Source: Flavobacterium cupriresistens (GTDB lineage Bacteria > Bacteroidota > Bacteroidia > Flavobacteriales > Flavobacteriaceae). Taken from it: a stretch of 64,000 nucleotides of DNA. The notes beneath the pieces were generated by a model. That model searched no databases, was not told where the DNA came from, and saw nothing but the letters and a program-made list of their open reading frames with translations. Shown piece after piece: positions 30,655-39,446 of this stretch. Within the stretch, counting starts at the first letter, position 1. The number at the start of each line of letters is the position of its first letter. A program made the position numbers and the translations under genes. The stretch is from assembly GCF_020911925.1 (NCBI RefSeq), contig NZ_CP087134.1, forward strand, positions 5,270,001 through 5,334,000, given 5' to 3'.

Positions 30655-31278
30655 ATGGAATTTAAAACACTAAGAAATATCGAAAACAGTTTCAGGCAGA
30701 TAAGATTGTACGCTATTGTGTTTGCTGTACTCTGCACAGGGATCACAGGATATGCCGTATGGCATTCCTACCGCTTTGCGGAACAGCAAAGGCAGAAAAT
30801 TTATGTGCTGGACAATGGCAAATCATTGATGCTCGCACTCGCACAGGATGCCTCCATTAACCGTCCAGTGGAAGCCCGTGAACACGTAAGACGCTTCCAC
30901 GAACTGTTCTTTACACTCGCTCCCGACAAGAATGCCATTGAAGGGAATATGAAGCGCGCATTCAACCTCGCTGATAAAAGCGCCTTTGATTATTACAAAG
31001 ACCTTTCGGAGAAAGGGTATTTCAACCGCATCATATCGGGTAATGTGCAGCAACGCATCGAAATAGACAGTGTGGTCTGCAACTTCGAGACCTATCCTTA
31101 CGCAGTACATACTTACGCCAAACAGTTCATCATCCGTTCCAGCAACGTAACAAGACGTAACCTGGTTACATCTTGTTTTCTGGTAAACTCTGTTCGTTCG
31201 GACAATAACCCGCAAGGCTTCAATATTGAAAAGTTCGCTGTGGTTGAGAATAAGGATATTGAAGTCATTGAACGCTAG
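30655..31278 (+). CDS. traK: Conjugal transfer protein TraK
   Basis: The 207-residue protein has one N-terminal membrane helix (YAIVFAVLCTGITGYAVW) and a periplasmic domain with the TraK block HVRRFHELFFTLAPD, similar to VirB8. It is a bitopic scaffold of the mating pore. In most related operons traL follows directly; here a 145-residue extra gene intervenes. Confidence 0.92.
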   Translation: MEFKTLRNIENSFRQIRLYAIVFAVLCTGITGYAVWHSYRFAEQQRQKIYVLDNGKSLMLALAQDASINRPVEAREHVRRFHELFFTLAPDKNAIEGNMKRAFNLADKSAFDYYKDLSEKGYFNRIISGNVQQRIEIDSVVCNFETYPYAVHTYAKQFIIRSSNVTRRNLVTSCFLVNSVRSDNNPQGFNIEKFAVVENKDIEVIER

Positions 31279-31290
31279 AAATTAAAGGAT

Positions 31291-31728
31291 ATGAAACAGT
31301 TACTTGATTTAGAAACATTTGCAAAAAACCTAACAGATAAGGGATATGATGGATATTTCCATACGGAGAGCTGTTGTGCAGGTAAACTAAAGGATAGCAT
31401 TAGTGGATTTTTGGAGGCTTGGAAAAATGGTAATGATGCTCCATTATTAGCAAATCATCTGCATTTATCTACCTACCTCGAATGGAATGGTGAAGACAAG
31501 CCAAAGGTTCAGTGCAATATGTGGGTAAGATATGAGAATGGGAAATTCAATTTAGAGGAAACAGAAATGTATATAACAAGAACAGACTGTTACGGACAAT
31601 TATTGAAACAATCTAAACTGACAAATCTTACTGCAAGTTCGGTTCCGACCATAAAGGAAGCTATTGCCCAAGTATCTGAAAAAGCTACTGAAGATATTCC
31701 TCCCCGAAAAAGAGGGTTTAGAATGTGA
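31291..31728 (+). CDS. Unknown small cytoplasmic protein inserted between traK and traL
   Basis: I do not recognise this 145-residue protein. It has no signal or membrane segment, four cysteines (two adjacent, in ESCCAGK), and a basic C-terminus PPRKRGFRM. It begins 12 bases after traK and ends 20 bases before traL, so it is transcribed with the pore genes. It is more AT-rich than its neighbours and looks like an addition to the operon. Possible roles are entry exclusion, regulation or unrelated cargo. Confidence 0.7.
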   Translation: MKQLLDLETFAKNLTDKGYDGYFHTESCCAGKLKDSISGFLEAWKNGNDAPLLANHLHLSTYLEWNGEDKPKVQCNMWVRYENGKFNLEETEMYITRTDCYGQLLKQSKLTNLTASSVPTIKEAIAQVSEKATEDIPPRKRGFRM

Positions 31729-31748
31729 TAATCTATAATCATTAAAGT

Positions 31749-32036
31749 ATGAAAAATTTAAGAACAAATATGAGCGAATGGTTTGACAGGCTGGATAAGC
31801 GATGGCAGGCACTCCCAGTAACGAAACAACACCGCTATACGCTTTACTTTTTTACAGGCTATGTGCTGCTAACCGTGGGGGTTATTTTTAAAGTAGGACT
31901 TGATATGGCAAAATCCAATAAGGACATGGAGATAAAGCATATTGAAAATCCTGCCCTAAAAAATAAAGAAAGTCCTGCAACAATACAGGACACTTTAATA
32001 ACAATTCTAAAAAATAAGATTTATGAAGGAAAATGA
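31749..32036 (+). CDS. traL: Conjugal transfer protein TraL (DUF3989)
   Basis: The 95-residue protein has one membrane helix (YTLYFFTGYVLLTVGVIF) preceded by a basic cytoplasmic region WFDRLDKRWQALP, as in TraL. Its end overlaps the traM start by 14 bases. It is a small inner-membrane component of the transfer apparatus. Confidence 0.85.
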   Translation: MKNLRTNMSEWFDRLDKRWQALPVTKQHRYTLYFFTGYVLLTVGVIFKVGLDMAKSNKDMEIKHIENPALKNKESPATIQDTLITILKNKIYEGK

Positions 32037-33351
32037 AAAAAAGGTCAGCATTCTTGTTGAGGAAGGGGACCAAAACAAAACATCCAATCTATCAGATGAT
32101 AAAAAAGGGATGCAGGAACGGATTAAAAAGCCACTGATATTCGTTTTAATGGGCATCGTGTTTTTAGGCTGTATGTACCTGATATTTAAACCGAGTTCAG
32201 ATAAAAAGGAAATCGAAAACATCGGACTGAACGATGTCGTTCCCGAAGCGAGCGATGCAGGAATGCAGGCTGACAAACAAAAGGCCTACGAACAGGATAT
32301 GTTGGAACAGAAAGATCAGGAAAAACGCAACGCCCTTACCACACTGTCCGACTATTGGAATGAGGACAGTTCATCCAATGATGCAACAGAAGTGCCAGCT
32401 GATGAAGAAGACCCAGGCAGTGGAACTGGTGGTGACAATGGAAAATCCGGCAACCCGGCACTAAACAGCTACCGCAATGCACAAAGTACATTGAGTTCTT
32501 TCTATCAGGACGATAATGACCAGACACAGGAGCTCCGTAAACAAGTGGACGAGTTAAAGGAAAAGCTGGCTGAAAAGGAAATACCTGCCGGTGTAACCGC
32601 AGCTGACCAACTGGCACTCATGGAGAAATCCTATCAGATGGCAGCCAAGTATCTTCCTTCAGGAACCAATACCAACGTTGGTGCAAATAGCAATAGTGTT
32701 AGTACCCTCACTCCTGTGGCTGCGCAGAAGGAATACTTTTCTGCATTCAGCCCAGTAAGAAAAAATACTGTATCATCCCTGTACCGTGAACCCAGCGACA
32801 GCACCTTTTTGGCCGACTGGAACCAAAACAGAAATCGCAGCTTTTATACCCCAGGTTCGGCACAGCAAGTAGTACAGCCAAAGAACAGCATCAAAGCCTG
32901 TATACAGGAAACACAGACCATTATTGGAGAAAGCATGGTACAGCTGCGTTTATTGGAGCCTGCTAAAACACCTAACAGTATCATTCCAAAGGGCACAATC
33001 ATAACTGCTACTACTAAGATTCAGGCAGGGCGTTTACAGTTAAAGGTTACTTCCATAGAGCTGGACGGTAATATTATTCCTGTAGATATCACAATTTATG
33101 ATCTTGATGGTCAGCAAGGTTTGTCAATGCCGTATTCACCTGAAATGAATGCCTTTACCGAAATGGCTGGCAATATGAGCCAGCAATCAGGAACAAGCCT
33201 GATGCTTACCCAATCAGCGGGACAGCAAATAGCCGCAGAGATGGGCAAAGGAGTGGTTCAGGGAATTTCGGGTTACTTCTCGAAAAAAGTTAGGACACCG
33301 AAAGTTACCCTAAAGGCTGGGCATCAATTGTTCCTGGTTTCTAAAAAATAA
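32023..33351 (+). CDS. traM: Conjugal transfer protein TraM
   Basis: The 442-residue protein has one N-terminal membrane helix (about residues 36-52), a charged linker and coiled-coil (QELRKQVDELKEKLAEKE), and a conserved C-terminal domain (PKGTIITATTKIQAGRLQL; VPVDITIYDLDGQQG type). This is the VirB10-like TraM that spans the periplasm. It overlaps traL and is followed 32 bases later by traN. Confidence 0.93.
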   Translation: MKENEKKVSILVEEGDQNKTSNLSDDKKGMQERIKKPLIFVLMGIVFLGCMYLIFKPSSDKKEIENIGLNDVVPEASDAGMQADKQKAYEQDMLEQKDQEKRNALTTLSDYWNEDSSSNDATEVPADEEDPGSGTGGDNGKSGNPALNSYRNAQSTLSSFYQDDNDQTQELRKQVDELKEKLAEKEIPAGVTAADQLALMEKSYQMAAKYLPSGTNTNVGANSNSVSTLTPVAAQKEYFSAFSPVRKNTVSSLYREPSDSTFLADWNQNRNRSFYTPGSAQQVVQPKNSIKACIQETQTIIGESMVQLRLLEPAKTPNSIIPKGTIITATTKIQAGRLQLKVTSIELDGNIIPVDITIYDLDGQQGLSMPYSPEMNAFTEMAGNMSQQSGTSLMLTQSAGQQIAAEMGKGVVQGISGYFSKKVRTPKVTLKAGHQLFLVSKK

Positions 33352-33383
33352 GAATTAATAGTAAACTTAAAATCAATTAAATA

Positions 33384-34277
33384 ATGAAAAACCATTTTAA
33401 AACCTTTTGGGCTTTTGCCCTGATGATCGGTTCCTTCGTACCGGCTATGGCACAGGATACTGTAAAATCGCCACTTGCTTTAGGTAGCATCGAACCGTAC
33501 CAAATGGAAGTCACTTACGACAAGACTTCCCATCTGATTTTTCCAACTGCTATCCGTTATGTGGATCTTGGAAGCGAATACCTGATTGCAGGAAAGGCTG
33601 ATGATGCCGAAAATGTACTACGGATAAAAGCCTCGGTAAAAGAGTTTGAAACCGAAACCAATTTTTCGGTTATTACCGACGACGGCCATTTTTACAGCTT
33701 CAATGTGTATTACAGTTCCTGCCCACAGACGTTAAGTTATGACGTGAAGACAATGCAAAAGACTATAGACAAGTCCAGCGCAAATGATGTGCTTTTTGAA
33801 GAGTTGGGAAACAACCCGCCATTACTGGCTGGTCTGCTACTGGAAACCATCTACAAAATGGACAAACGTATTATAAAACATATCGGCGCTAAAAGTTTCG
33901 GTATACAGTTTATCCTGAAAGGCATTTACATCCATAATGGAAAATACTATTTCCATACGGAACTTCTCAACCGCACTAATGTTCCTTTCCAGATTGATTT
34001 TATCAATTTCAAGGTGGTGGATAAAAAGTTAGCCAAACGCACCGTAGTACAGGAAAGACTAATGATACCACTCCGTATTTACAAGCCGCTGGATGAGATT
34101 GGCGGAAAAGCAGTTGAACAAAATGTGTTCCTACTTGACCAGTTTACCATTGCCGATGACAAGGTACTGCAAATCGAAATTTTCGAGAAGAACGGCGGCA
34201 GACATCAAACACTTCAGGTGGAAAACTCGGATTTGATAAGAGCCCGACTGATAAATGCTATGCACCTAAAAATATAA
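33384..34277 (+). CDS. traN: Conjugal transfer protein TraN (DUF4138)
   Basis: The 297-residue protein has a signal peptide (FWAFALMIGSFVPAMAQ) and the TraN blocks VTYDKTSHLIFPTAIRYVDLG near residue 38 and YYFHTELLNRTNVPFQIDF in the second half. It is VirB9-like and periplasmic or outer-membrane associated. It lies between traM and traO with short gaps. Confidence 0.93.
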   Translation: MKNHFKTFWAFALMIGSFVPAMAQDTVKSPLALGSIEPYQMEVTYDKTSHLIFPTAIRYVDLGSEYLIAGKADDAENVLRIKASVKEFETETNFSVITDDGHFYSFNVYYSSCPQTLSYDVKTMQKTIDKSSANDVLFEELGNNPPLLAGLLLETIYKMDKRIIKHIGAKSFGIQFILKGIYIHNGKYYFHTELLNRTNVPFQIDFINFKVVDKKLAKRTVVQERLMIPLRIYKPLDEIGGKAVEQNVFLLDQFTIADDKVLQIEIFEKNGGRHQTLQVENSDLIRARLINAMHLKI

Positions 34278-34299
34278 TAACCTCAATAAAAAATAATAA

Positions 34300-34860
34300 A
34301 TGAAAAAATATCTATTGGCAGTGCTGTTTGTAGTAGCAAGCAGTACTATTGTACAGGCACAGAGAATGCTGCCCAAACAAAAAGGGCTTGAAATCAACAC
34401 AGGAACCTTGTCCAGCGATAGTCCAGACAGGAATTATTACCTCAGCATAGGACTTACTGTAAATGGCAGAAATGGTAATTACCGTTTGTGGGCATTGGAA
34501 TATACCCATCAATTTTCAACCTACAAAGAGCTGCGAATTCCTCAGGAAACGTATAGCATGGAAGCTGGCTACAGTTTTTACCTGTTTGGAGATATACGAA
34601 AAAATATTTCACTAAATGCAGGCATTACTGGGCTTATAGGTTATGAAACCATCAATCGTGGAAATGACATCCTATATGATGGCGCAAAGATTCTCAATGA
34701 AGAGAACTTTATCTATGGTGCGGGAGGAAAACTGTCTTTGGAAACCTATTTATCAGATCATTTTGTATTGCTGGTTCAGGCAAGGGCAAAAGTATTCTGG
34801 GGAACATCACTGGAACAGCTTCGACCATCAGCAGGTGTGGGTTTACGATATAACTTTTAA
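34300..34860 (+). CDS. traO: Conjugal transfer protein TraO
   Basis: The 186-residue protein has a signal peptide (LLAVLFVVASSTIVQAQ) and a beta-barrel-like mature part with alternating strands ending in aromatic PSAGVGLRYNF. This is typical of TraO, an outer membrane component. The DUF3872-like gene follows after 11 bases. Confidence 0.88.
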   Translation: MKKYLLAVLFVVASSTIVQAQRMLPKQKGLEINTGTLSSDSPDRNYYLSIGLTVNGRNGNYRLWALEYTHQFSTYKELRIPQETYSMEAGYSFYLFGDIRKNISLNAGITGLIGYETINRGNDILYDGAKILNEENFIYGAGGKLSLETYLSDHFVLLVQARAKVFWGTSLEQLRPSAGVGLRYNF

Positions 34861-34871
34861 AAACAATAATT

Positions 34872-35333
34872 ATGAAATCAGTATTCAATTACAAAAACAT
34901 CGGTTTTACAGTACATTTTAAATCTCTATGGCTATTTTTTGCCGTCATGCTAAGCACAAGCCTTCTTTCATCATGTGGTAAGGAGGATTTGGAAATCAAA
35001 AAAGATTTTCCATTTGAAGTCAGTGTAATGCCGATCCCACAGGCAATTGCCAACGGTAATACCATTGAAATAAGGCTTGCGATTCAAAGAACTGATAAAT
35101 ATAGCGGTACCCAGTATTTTATCCGCTATTTTCAATATGATGGTCTGGGCCTGCTGCGATACGACCAACAGCATGCTTTTGTTCCTAATAATTTATATCT
35201 GGTACCAGCGGAGAAATTCCGGCTGTATTATACTTCGCAGTCCTTTGTGACACAGTCTTTCACTGTCTGGATTTCGGATACCTTTGGTAATGAGAAACAG
35301 TTGAGTTTTGAGTTAAACAGTGTAAACAGATAA
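34872..35333 (+). CDS. traQ: DUF3872-type conjugal transfer lipoprotein (TraQ-like)
   Basis: The 153-residue protein has a lipobox (LLSSCGK, Cys35) after a hydrophobic stretch and a beta-sandwich-like remainder (IRLAIQRTDKYSGTQYFIRYF). This matches DUF3872 proteins at the end of tra operons. A traP primase gene, expected between traO and traQ in CTnDOT, is missing. A strong terminator lies 24 bases after the stop codon. Confidence 0.8.
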   Translation: MKSVFNYKNIGFTVHFKSLWLFFAVMLSTSLLSSCGKEDLEIKKDFPFEVSVMPIPQAIANGNTIEIRLAIQRTDKYSGTQYFIRYFQYDGLGLLRYDQQHAFVPNNLYLVPAEKFRLYYTSQSFVTQSFTVWISDTFGNEKQLSFELNSVNR

Positions 35334-35357
35334 AATTAGTAACGATTGCTATAAAGT

Positions 35358-35393
35358 AAATTGACCTGCTACAATACAGCAGGTCAATTTTTT
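35358..35393 (+). terminator. Intrinsic terminator of the tra operon
   Basis: A perfect 13-bp stem (AAATTGACCTGCT and its complement) with loop ACAATAC is followed by further T's. It is 24 bases past the last tra stop codon and marks the end of the traE-traQ transcript. Confidence 0.88.
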
Positions 35394-35513
35394 ACGATTT
35401 GTTTTTTAGGGATACTAGATCGGTAAAAGACAGTTTAACAGGCATAATCCCAATGGTGTTAAAGGTTTTATCAGCTATGAAAAATCCTTCAACACCATAC
35501 TAACAACGTTTCT

Positions 35514-35906
35514 TTAATATATTCGGATTACCGCTCTATCCCCTTCTTTTCCCCATTGTACCTGCCATGTTCTACCGTCTATTTGGTCGAGCAGAATGAA
35601 ATTATATATGTTTGTTGTTGGATAAAGAAAGAATCTACCATTCTTCTCTTCATCTTTATATACTAAGGAAATATCTGATAGTGTAGTCACAAACCTAGAT
35701 TTGCTTTCTGTATTCCATTGAACTTGCCACATTTGTCCATTTCTTGTATCCAATTTGATAAATGTATACATATTCCGTGTAGAAAAAAGGCGGTACACAA
35801 CATTACTGTCTGTAGAAATATTTTGCGTAGGCGCTCCATCAGTATTCTGAGCAAAAGCCGTAATTGATGCTAAACAAATAATTATAAAAAATACTATTCT
35901 TTTCAT
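35514..35906 (-). CDS. Small secreted protein with internal duplication
   Basis: This 130-residue protein has a clear signal peptide (IVFFIIICLASITAFAQ). The mature part contains two similar blocks of about 35 residues: YRLFSTRNMYTFIKLDT...MWQVQWNTE and FFLYPTTNIYNFILLDQ...TWQVQWGKE. The shared pattern (NxYxFIxLDxxxGxxWQVQW) suggests a small beta-rich repeat domain, probably exported to the periplasm or beyond. Its function is unknown. It lies 69 bases from a palindromic spacer and may be one member of a cassette array with the two genes to its right. Confidence 0.7.
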   Translation of the reverse strand: MKRIVFFIIICLASITAFAQNTDGAPTQNISTDSNVVYRLFSTRNMYTFIKLDTRNGQMWQVQWNTESKSRFVTTLSDISLVYKDEEKNGRFFLYPTTNIYNFILLDQIDGRTWQVQWGKEGDRAVIRIY

Positions 35907-35974
35907 ATTGTTTATTTATGTCTTTTTAAATGGTCAATATTCGCTTCCCTAATTGGACTCAGTTTTCTACTCAC

Positions 35975-36104
35975 TAACGCATAATGTTCCGCCGCTTGGT
36001 GTAGTGGCGGTAATTTACCGCTTTGTTGTAAAGATATGTAAATTTCCGACTGAGTATTTTCCGGCTAAGGAAAATAAAACCAGCCATTGCGCAAAACTTT
36101 GTTA
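35975..36104. repeat. Palindromic spacer 1 (cassette recombination-site-like)
   Basis: A 130-base stretch bounded by TAAC (35975) and GTTA (36101) holds several small palindromes: GCGGTAA/TTACCGC with a one-base loop near 36007-36021, CCGCC/GGCGG (from about 35990), and ATTTTCC/GGAAAAT at 36056-36075. Its right end covers the stop codon of the metallopeptidase gene. It is similar in length and boundary sequence to the spacer at 37101-37226. Confidence 0.5.
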
Positions 36105-37094
36105 TATGATGTGTTTATTCCAAACTTCCATAGCGTCTTCATAATCTGTACTATCAAAGTTTAAAATCTCGTTCATATACTTTAAAATCTCATTATAGAA
36201 AGCTTCAGTTTTATATACTAAATCAGAAAATTTGGTTGGAAATATTCCATTATCTTCCAACTCTTGATAGAATTCAAGAATACTTTTGAAAATTTCACTT
36301 CCATTTAAAGTAATGTTCTTTTCTCTAAGGTTTGGCATACTTTCGATATGGTTAGAAATATTTAAAATTATGTTTAACAATCTCAAAAATGGATGAGGAT
36401 GAGAATAATTATTTATATAAATTTCAGCTTTATCTGAAAAATTAATTACATAATTAAGTAAGCAAGCTCCAAGTATTTTAATCGTGGCAGTGGCAGTTTT
36501 TTGATCTATCTCGTTGCCGAAAATTTTATCAATGTATTGTTGTAAATGTGTTGCAATTGCAATAGAGGCATAAGTGTCAGCATTTATTTCTAATTTATGC
36601 TTGACCAAATCATATTTATCATCAGTTTTTCTTTCTTGTAATTCAATCTCGTTTTTCTTTTTACAAAACTGAAACAAATGCGCTAATTCATGATAATATG
36701 TAAATTGTGTAGTTAGTTGAAAAGCTAAATAACTCATAGGATTGTCAAGCTTTTTAATTAAATCAGGGAACTTATTTTCTACAAATTCATTTAGTTTTTT
36801 GTTTTCTGAATAATTTGAAAGACAATTTTTCATTAAACCTAAATTAATTAAAATAACATTTTGCCCATTTACAAAACCTGCCTTCGCGTTTATTTCAAAA
36901 GAATTTGTGTATAAGAAAATGTTCGGAGAAATATTTTCTTTTTCAGAGTTAATGTCTAAATTTTCTCTACAAAATTTATATAACCCTTCAAAATGCTCTT
37001 CGATAGGTAATCCTCTAAAATCAAAGATATCAGCATTTTTTAGAATGTTGTTTTTCGTTGAGTTTTCTATTTCTAGGTCGTAGTTTTCTGGCAT
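36102..37094 (-). CDS. HExxH zinc metallopeptidase-like protein
   Basis: This 330-residue cytoplasmic protein contains a zinc-peptidase motif HELAH (His135, Glu136, His139) followed 30 residues later by EINAD (Glu169, Asp173), the pattern of gluzincin-type peptidases such as the M48 or Lit-like groups. There is no signal peptide. The rest is helical and I cannot assign a family. Single cytoplasmic peptidases of this kind on mobile elements can act as toxins or as phage-exclusion proteases, but that is inference. It lies between two palindromic spacers, with its start seven bases from one and its stop inside the other. Confidence 0.7.
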   Translation of the reverse strand: MPENYDLEIENSTKNNILKNADIFDFRGLPIEEHFEGLYKFCRENLDINSEKENISPNIFLYTNSFEINAKAGFVNGQNVILINLGLMKNCLSNYSENKKLNEFVENKFPDLIKKLDNPMSYLAFQLTTQFTYYHELAHLFQFCKKKNEIELQERKTDDKYDLVKHKLEINADTYASIAIATHLQQYIDKIFGNEIDQKTATATIKILGACLLNYVINFSDKAEIYINNYSHPHPFLRLLNIILNISNHIESMPNLREKNITLNGSEIFKSILEFYQELEDNGIFPTKFSDLVYKTEAFYNEILKYMNEILNFDSTDYEDAMEVWNKHII

Positions 37095-37100
37095 ATCATA

Positions 37101-37226
37101 TAACGTCCCGCTTCGCGAGGTTTGGGACTAAATTAAGATTTATTTTTCGGTTAAACACAAATTTTCGAAATACAAGACCAACTTTAAATTAAGTCTAAAA
37201 CCCAAATCTTGCGAAACTGCCTGTTA
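37101..37226. repeat. Palindromic spacer 2 (cassette recombination-site-like)
   Basis: A 126-base element begins TAAC (37101) and ends GTTA (37223-37226). Its outer arms TTCGCGAGGTTTGGG (37112-37126) and CCCAAATCTTGCGAA (37201-37215) are inverted repeats matching at 13 of 15 positions, the two others being G-T wobbles. It fills the whole gap between the nuclease-like and peptidase genes. The layout is like an integron attC site, although the core does not match the attC consensus exactly. Confidence 0.55.
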
Positions 37227-37239
37227 GCGGCTGCCTTAA

Positions 37240-38937
37240 CTATTCGTCATCTTCGAATGGATCATATTCCACATATTTTGGTTTTTTAAAATATGGATAT
37301 TTAATATTTATGATTTTCTCATGTTCACCAGTATCTTCAAGAATCATAAATGTTTTATCAATGAACTTTCCGTTTAATACATCTTCAATTTGTTCAACAG
37401 TGTAAATCCTATATTTTGAATTATACATATATAATGTTGGTGTATTAACGATAAAAATCCCTTCAATTTTGTAATCACTAATGTCAATATTCGAAGATGG
37501 ATACTTTTTATTAAAATGTTTATTCAGTTTCTCTTTGTTCTCTTCAAACCATTTTACTTTTCCGCTGATTGTTTCATTGTATGATTTAGTGCTTTTTGAA
37601 CCTTTAGAGAAAACGTTAAAATCATTTTTTTGATTAACTGTATCATAGCGTGCAACCAAATGTTTGCAATCAGCAATGAAAACTGTTTTGGTTTTTGGAG
37701 AAATTATGATGAAATCTATTTCGCCCAAACCTTGAACATCTATGTTAAAAAAAGTATTATCATGATTAATTTTTTTTACGTTTCTATCGTAAAATAATTT
37801 ACTATTATTTAGACGTTTTTCTACTTCATCATCTAACCATTTATCGTGTGCATCTTCTTTACTATGTACATATTTTTTAAAGCATTTATTTTCTAACCAT
37901 TCTATAGGTGCTTTACCCCAAGGAATTGCATTTGAAGAGAGTTGTATAAATGTCTCTGACCAAGCATTCTTGCCAAAATGAGCATAATCCTGTCCATCAA
38001 TATTCCAAACAATTATTGGTTTGTAGATATATCGATTAAGGTTATATGGTTTACAAGCTAAATTCAATAAAGTCATTTTATTATTTTTATCAAGTGTCAA
38101 GCCTCGAAAAAACTGTTCCGCTGTTTCAATTGGAACTTTACAAAAATGGTTTAAATTAAATGGAAGTGTTGGCAGACCAACTCCAACAATCTGACCGCCT
38201 TGAGGTTTTAGTTGCTCGTGTATTGTTGCAACTAATGTTCTCACTTCATCATATTTAATATTGAAACATTCTTCAATTGCTTTTTTTAAGTCTTCAAATC
38301 CTGCCAAGTCACTATCGTCAACCACTGTTTTAGTAAATTGTCCATTTAATTCTTGAGCTATATCTTTAAAAATAAACTCATAATGATGTCTACGGCTAAA
38401 AGTATATTCATCATTTTCATCAAACTTAATTTCTGCTAAATCTTCAATCATTGATTGTTCAGCATATAAACCCACACATGTTAAAATCATTTCTCCAAGA
38501 AAAAGCAATTCATCTATTTTGGGTGTAACTCTTTTAAGATAGTCGTTGTTTTTTGTTTCACCATTTATCATTTTTACATCACAACCAGTTTCAAGAATGA
38601 ACTTTAAAATTCTTCGATATCCTGCTATATATGTCCAATCTATTTCTCCTGATAATTTTTCATCATTGTGTTTATATACAAACTCGGTCACATCTTCATG
38701 GAAAGTAAAGATGTCTTGATAAAATCTAACAGAAGTTTCTTTATGACATATTGAATTGAATTCTTTGATGTAATAATCTATACTCATTGTCAGAATCTCG
38801 CGAATCTGACTTTCATCGAATGGCCCTTTTCCAAATTTTCCTATGATTAAAACAGATAACGCTGTTCTAAACTTCTTTTCAACGTACTTCTCTCCTTTAC
38901 AAATGAGGTATTGTCCTTTCAGTTTGTGTATCTTCAT
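37240..38937 (-). CDS. PD-(D/E)XK nuclease-like protein of unknown family
   Basis: The 565-residue protein has no signal or membrane segments. Its N-terminal 390 residues are helical and unrecognised. Near residues 400-430 it has LGEIDFIII...VFIADCKHL, giving Asp408, Asp423 and Lys425 in a D-x14-D-x-K arrangement typical of restriction-like nuclease cores. A GIFIVNTP strand follows. It is likely a DNA- or RNA-acting nuclease; accessory position next to other defence genes suggests anti-phage activity, which is inference. It shares strand and spacing with the metallopeptidase gene, and the two may be independent cassettes. Confidence 0.65.
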   Translation of the reverse strand: MKIHKLKGQYLICKGEKYVEKKFRTALSVLIIGKFGKGPFDESQIREILTMSIDYYIKEFNSICHKETSVRFYQDIFTFHEDVTEFVYKHNDEKLSGEIDWTYIAGYRRILKFILETGCDVKMINGETKNNDYLKRVTPKIDELLFLGEMILTCVGLYAEQSMIEDLAEIKFDENDEYTFSRRHHYEFIFKDIAQELNGQFTKTVVDDSDLAGFEDLKKAIEECFNIKYDEVRTLVATIHEQLKPQGGQIVGVGLPTLPFNLNHFCKVPIETAEQFFRGLTLDKNNKMTLLNLACKPYNLNRYIYKPIIVWNIDGQDYAHFGKNAWSETFIQLSSNAIPWGKAPIEWLENKCFKKYVHSKEDAHDKWLDDEVEKRLNNSKLFYDRNVKKINHDNTFFNIDVQGLGEIDFIIISPKTKTVFIADCKHLVARYDTVNQKNDFNVFSKGSKSTKSYNETISGKVKWFEENKEKLNKHFNKKYPSSNIDISDYKIEGIFIVNTPTLYMYNSKYRIYTVEQIEDVLNGKFIDKTFMILEDTGEHEKIINIKYPYFKKPKYVEYDPFEDDE

Positions 38938-39387
38938 GATTAAGGTTGATAAAGGTTGCCTCTAACTTGTTTATAGTGATGACTAGCTCATCATAATACA
39001 CCTGCTATTAGGTAGATTGTGATGATAAATCCTGTTTTTATCATCGTATATCTTTCAAATATAATAAATTATAAACCAGTTTTTTGGACTTATAACAAAA
39101 TAATAAAATCGCTATTGCTGGGAATCAACTTGAAGGAAAGTTAAATTTATCCTATGAATGAAGTAAAACAAAAATTGACTTAAAAGAACAATAAAAAGGA
39201 TACCTCCAAAGCGACCTTCTTTTGCTTCTTTTCTTTGGTCGCCTGACATAAGAAAGAAAAGAAGTCGCAGAATTTATTTATTAGGGATATGTATCCCTGT
39301 GAAGGACGACAACTTCTTTGGTAAAATATAAGAGACGAGTTTATGAATCGGCATATATTTTTGGCAAAGTGGTTGCACCACTTAAAT
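38938..39387. other. Intergenic region with one long inverted repeat
   Basis: No credible gene is seen. A 12-bp inverted repeat CTTCTTTTCTTT (39225-39236) and AAAGAAAAGAAG (39253-39264) with flanking GCGA/TCGC forms a hairpin. A -7-like box for the - strand (TATATTTG, complement at 39056-39063) lies 118 bases before the nuclease gene but lacks a matching -33. Confidence 0.4.
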
Positions 39388-39430
39388 GCAAAAAGACTGT
39401 CCCGACCATCGGAAGGGTTTGTCTTTTTGC
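39388..39430 (-). terminator. Intrinsic terminator of the PRTRC operon
   Basis: GCAAAAAGAC (39388-39397) pairs with GTCTTTTTGC (39421-39430), with additional pairing inside (CCC/GGG). It lies 17 bases beyond the stop of the ThiF gene on the - strand and gives a U-rich 3' side. It probably ends the operon that starts with ssb. Confidence 0.65.
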
Positions 39431-39446
39431 CGCCCGATTTTTAGGG

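Noticed and set aside
37101..37226. Inverted repeats read as ends of an insertion sequence
   Set aside because: The two arms enclose only about 75 bases and no transposase is present; the spacer fills an intergenic gap exactly, so a cassette-site reading is better.
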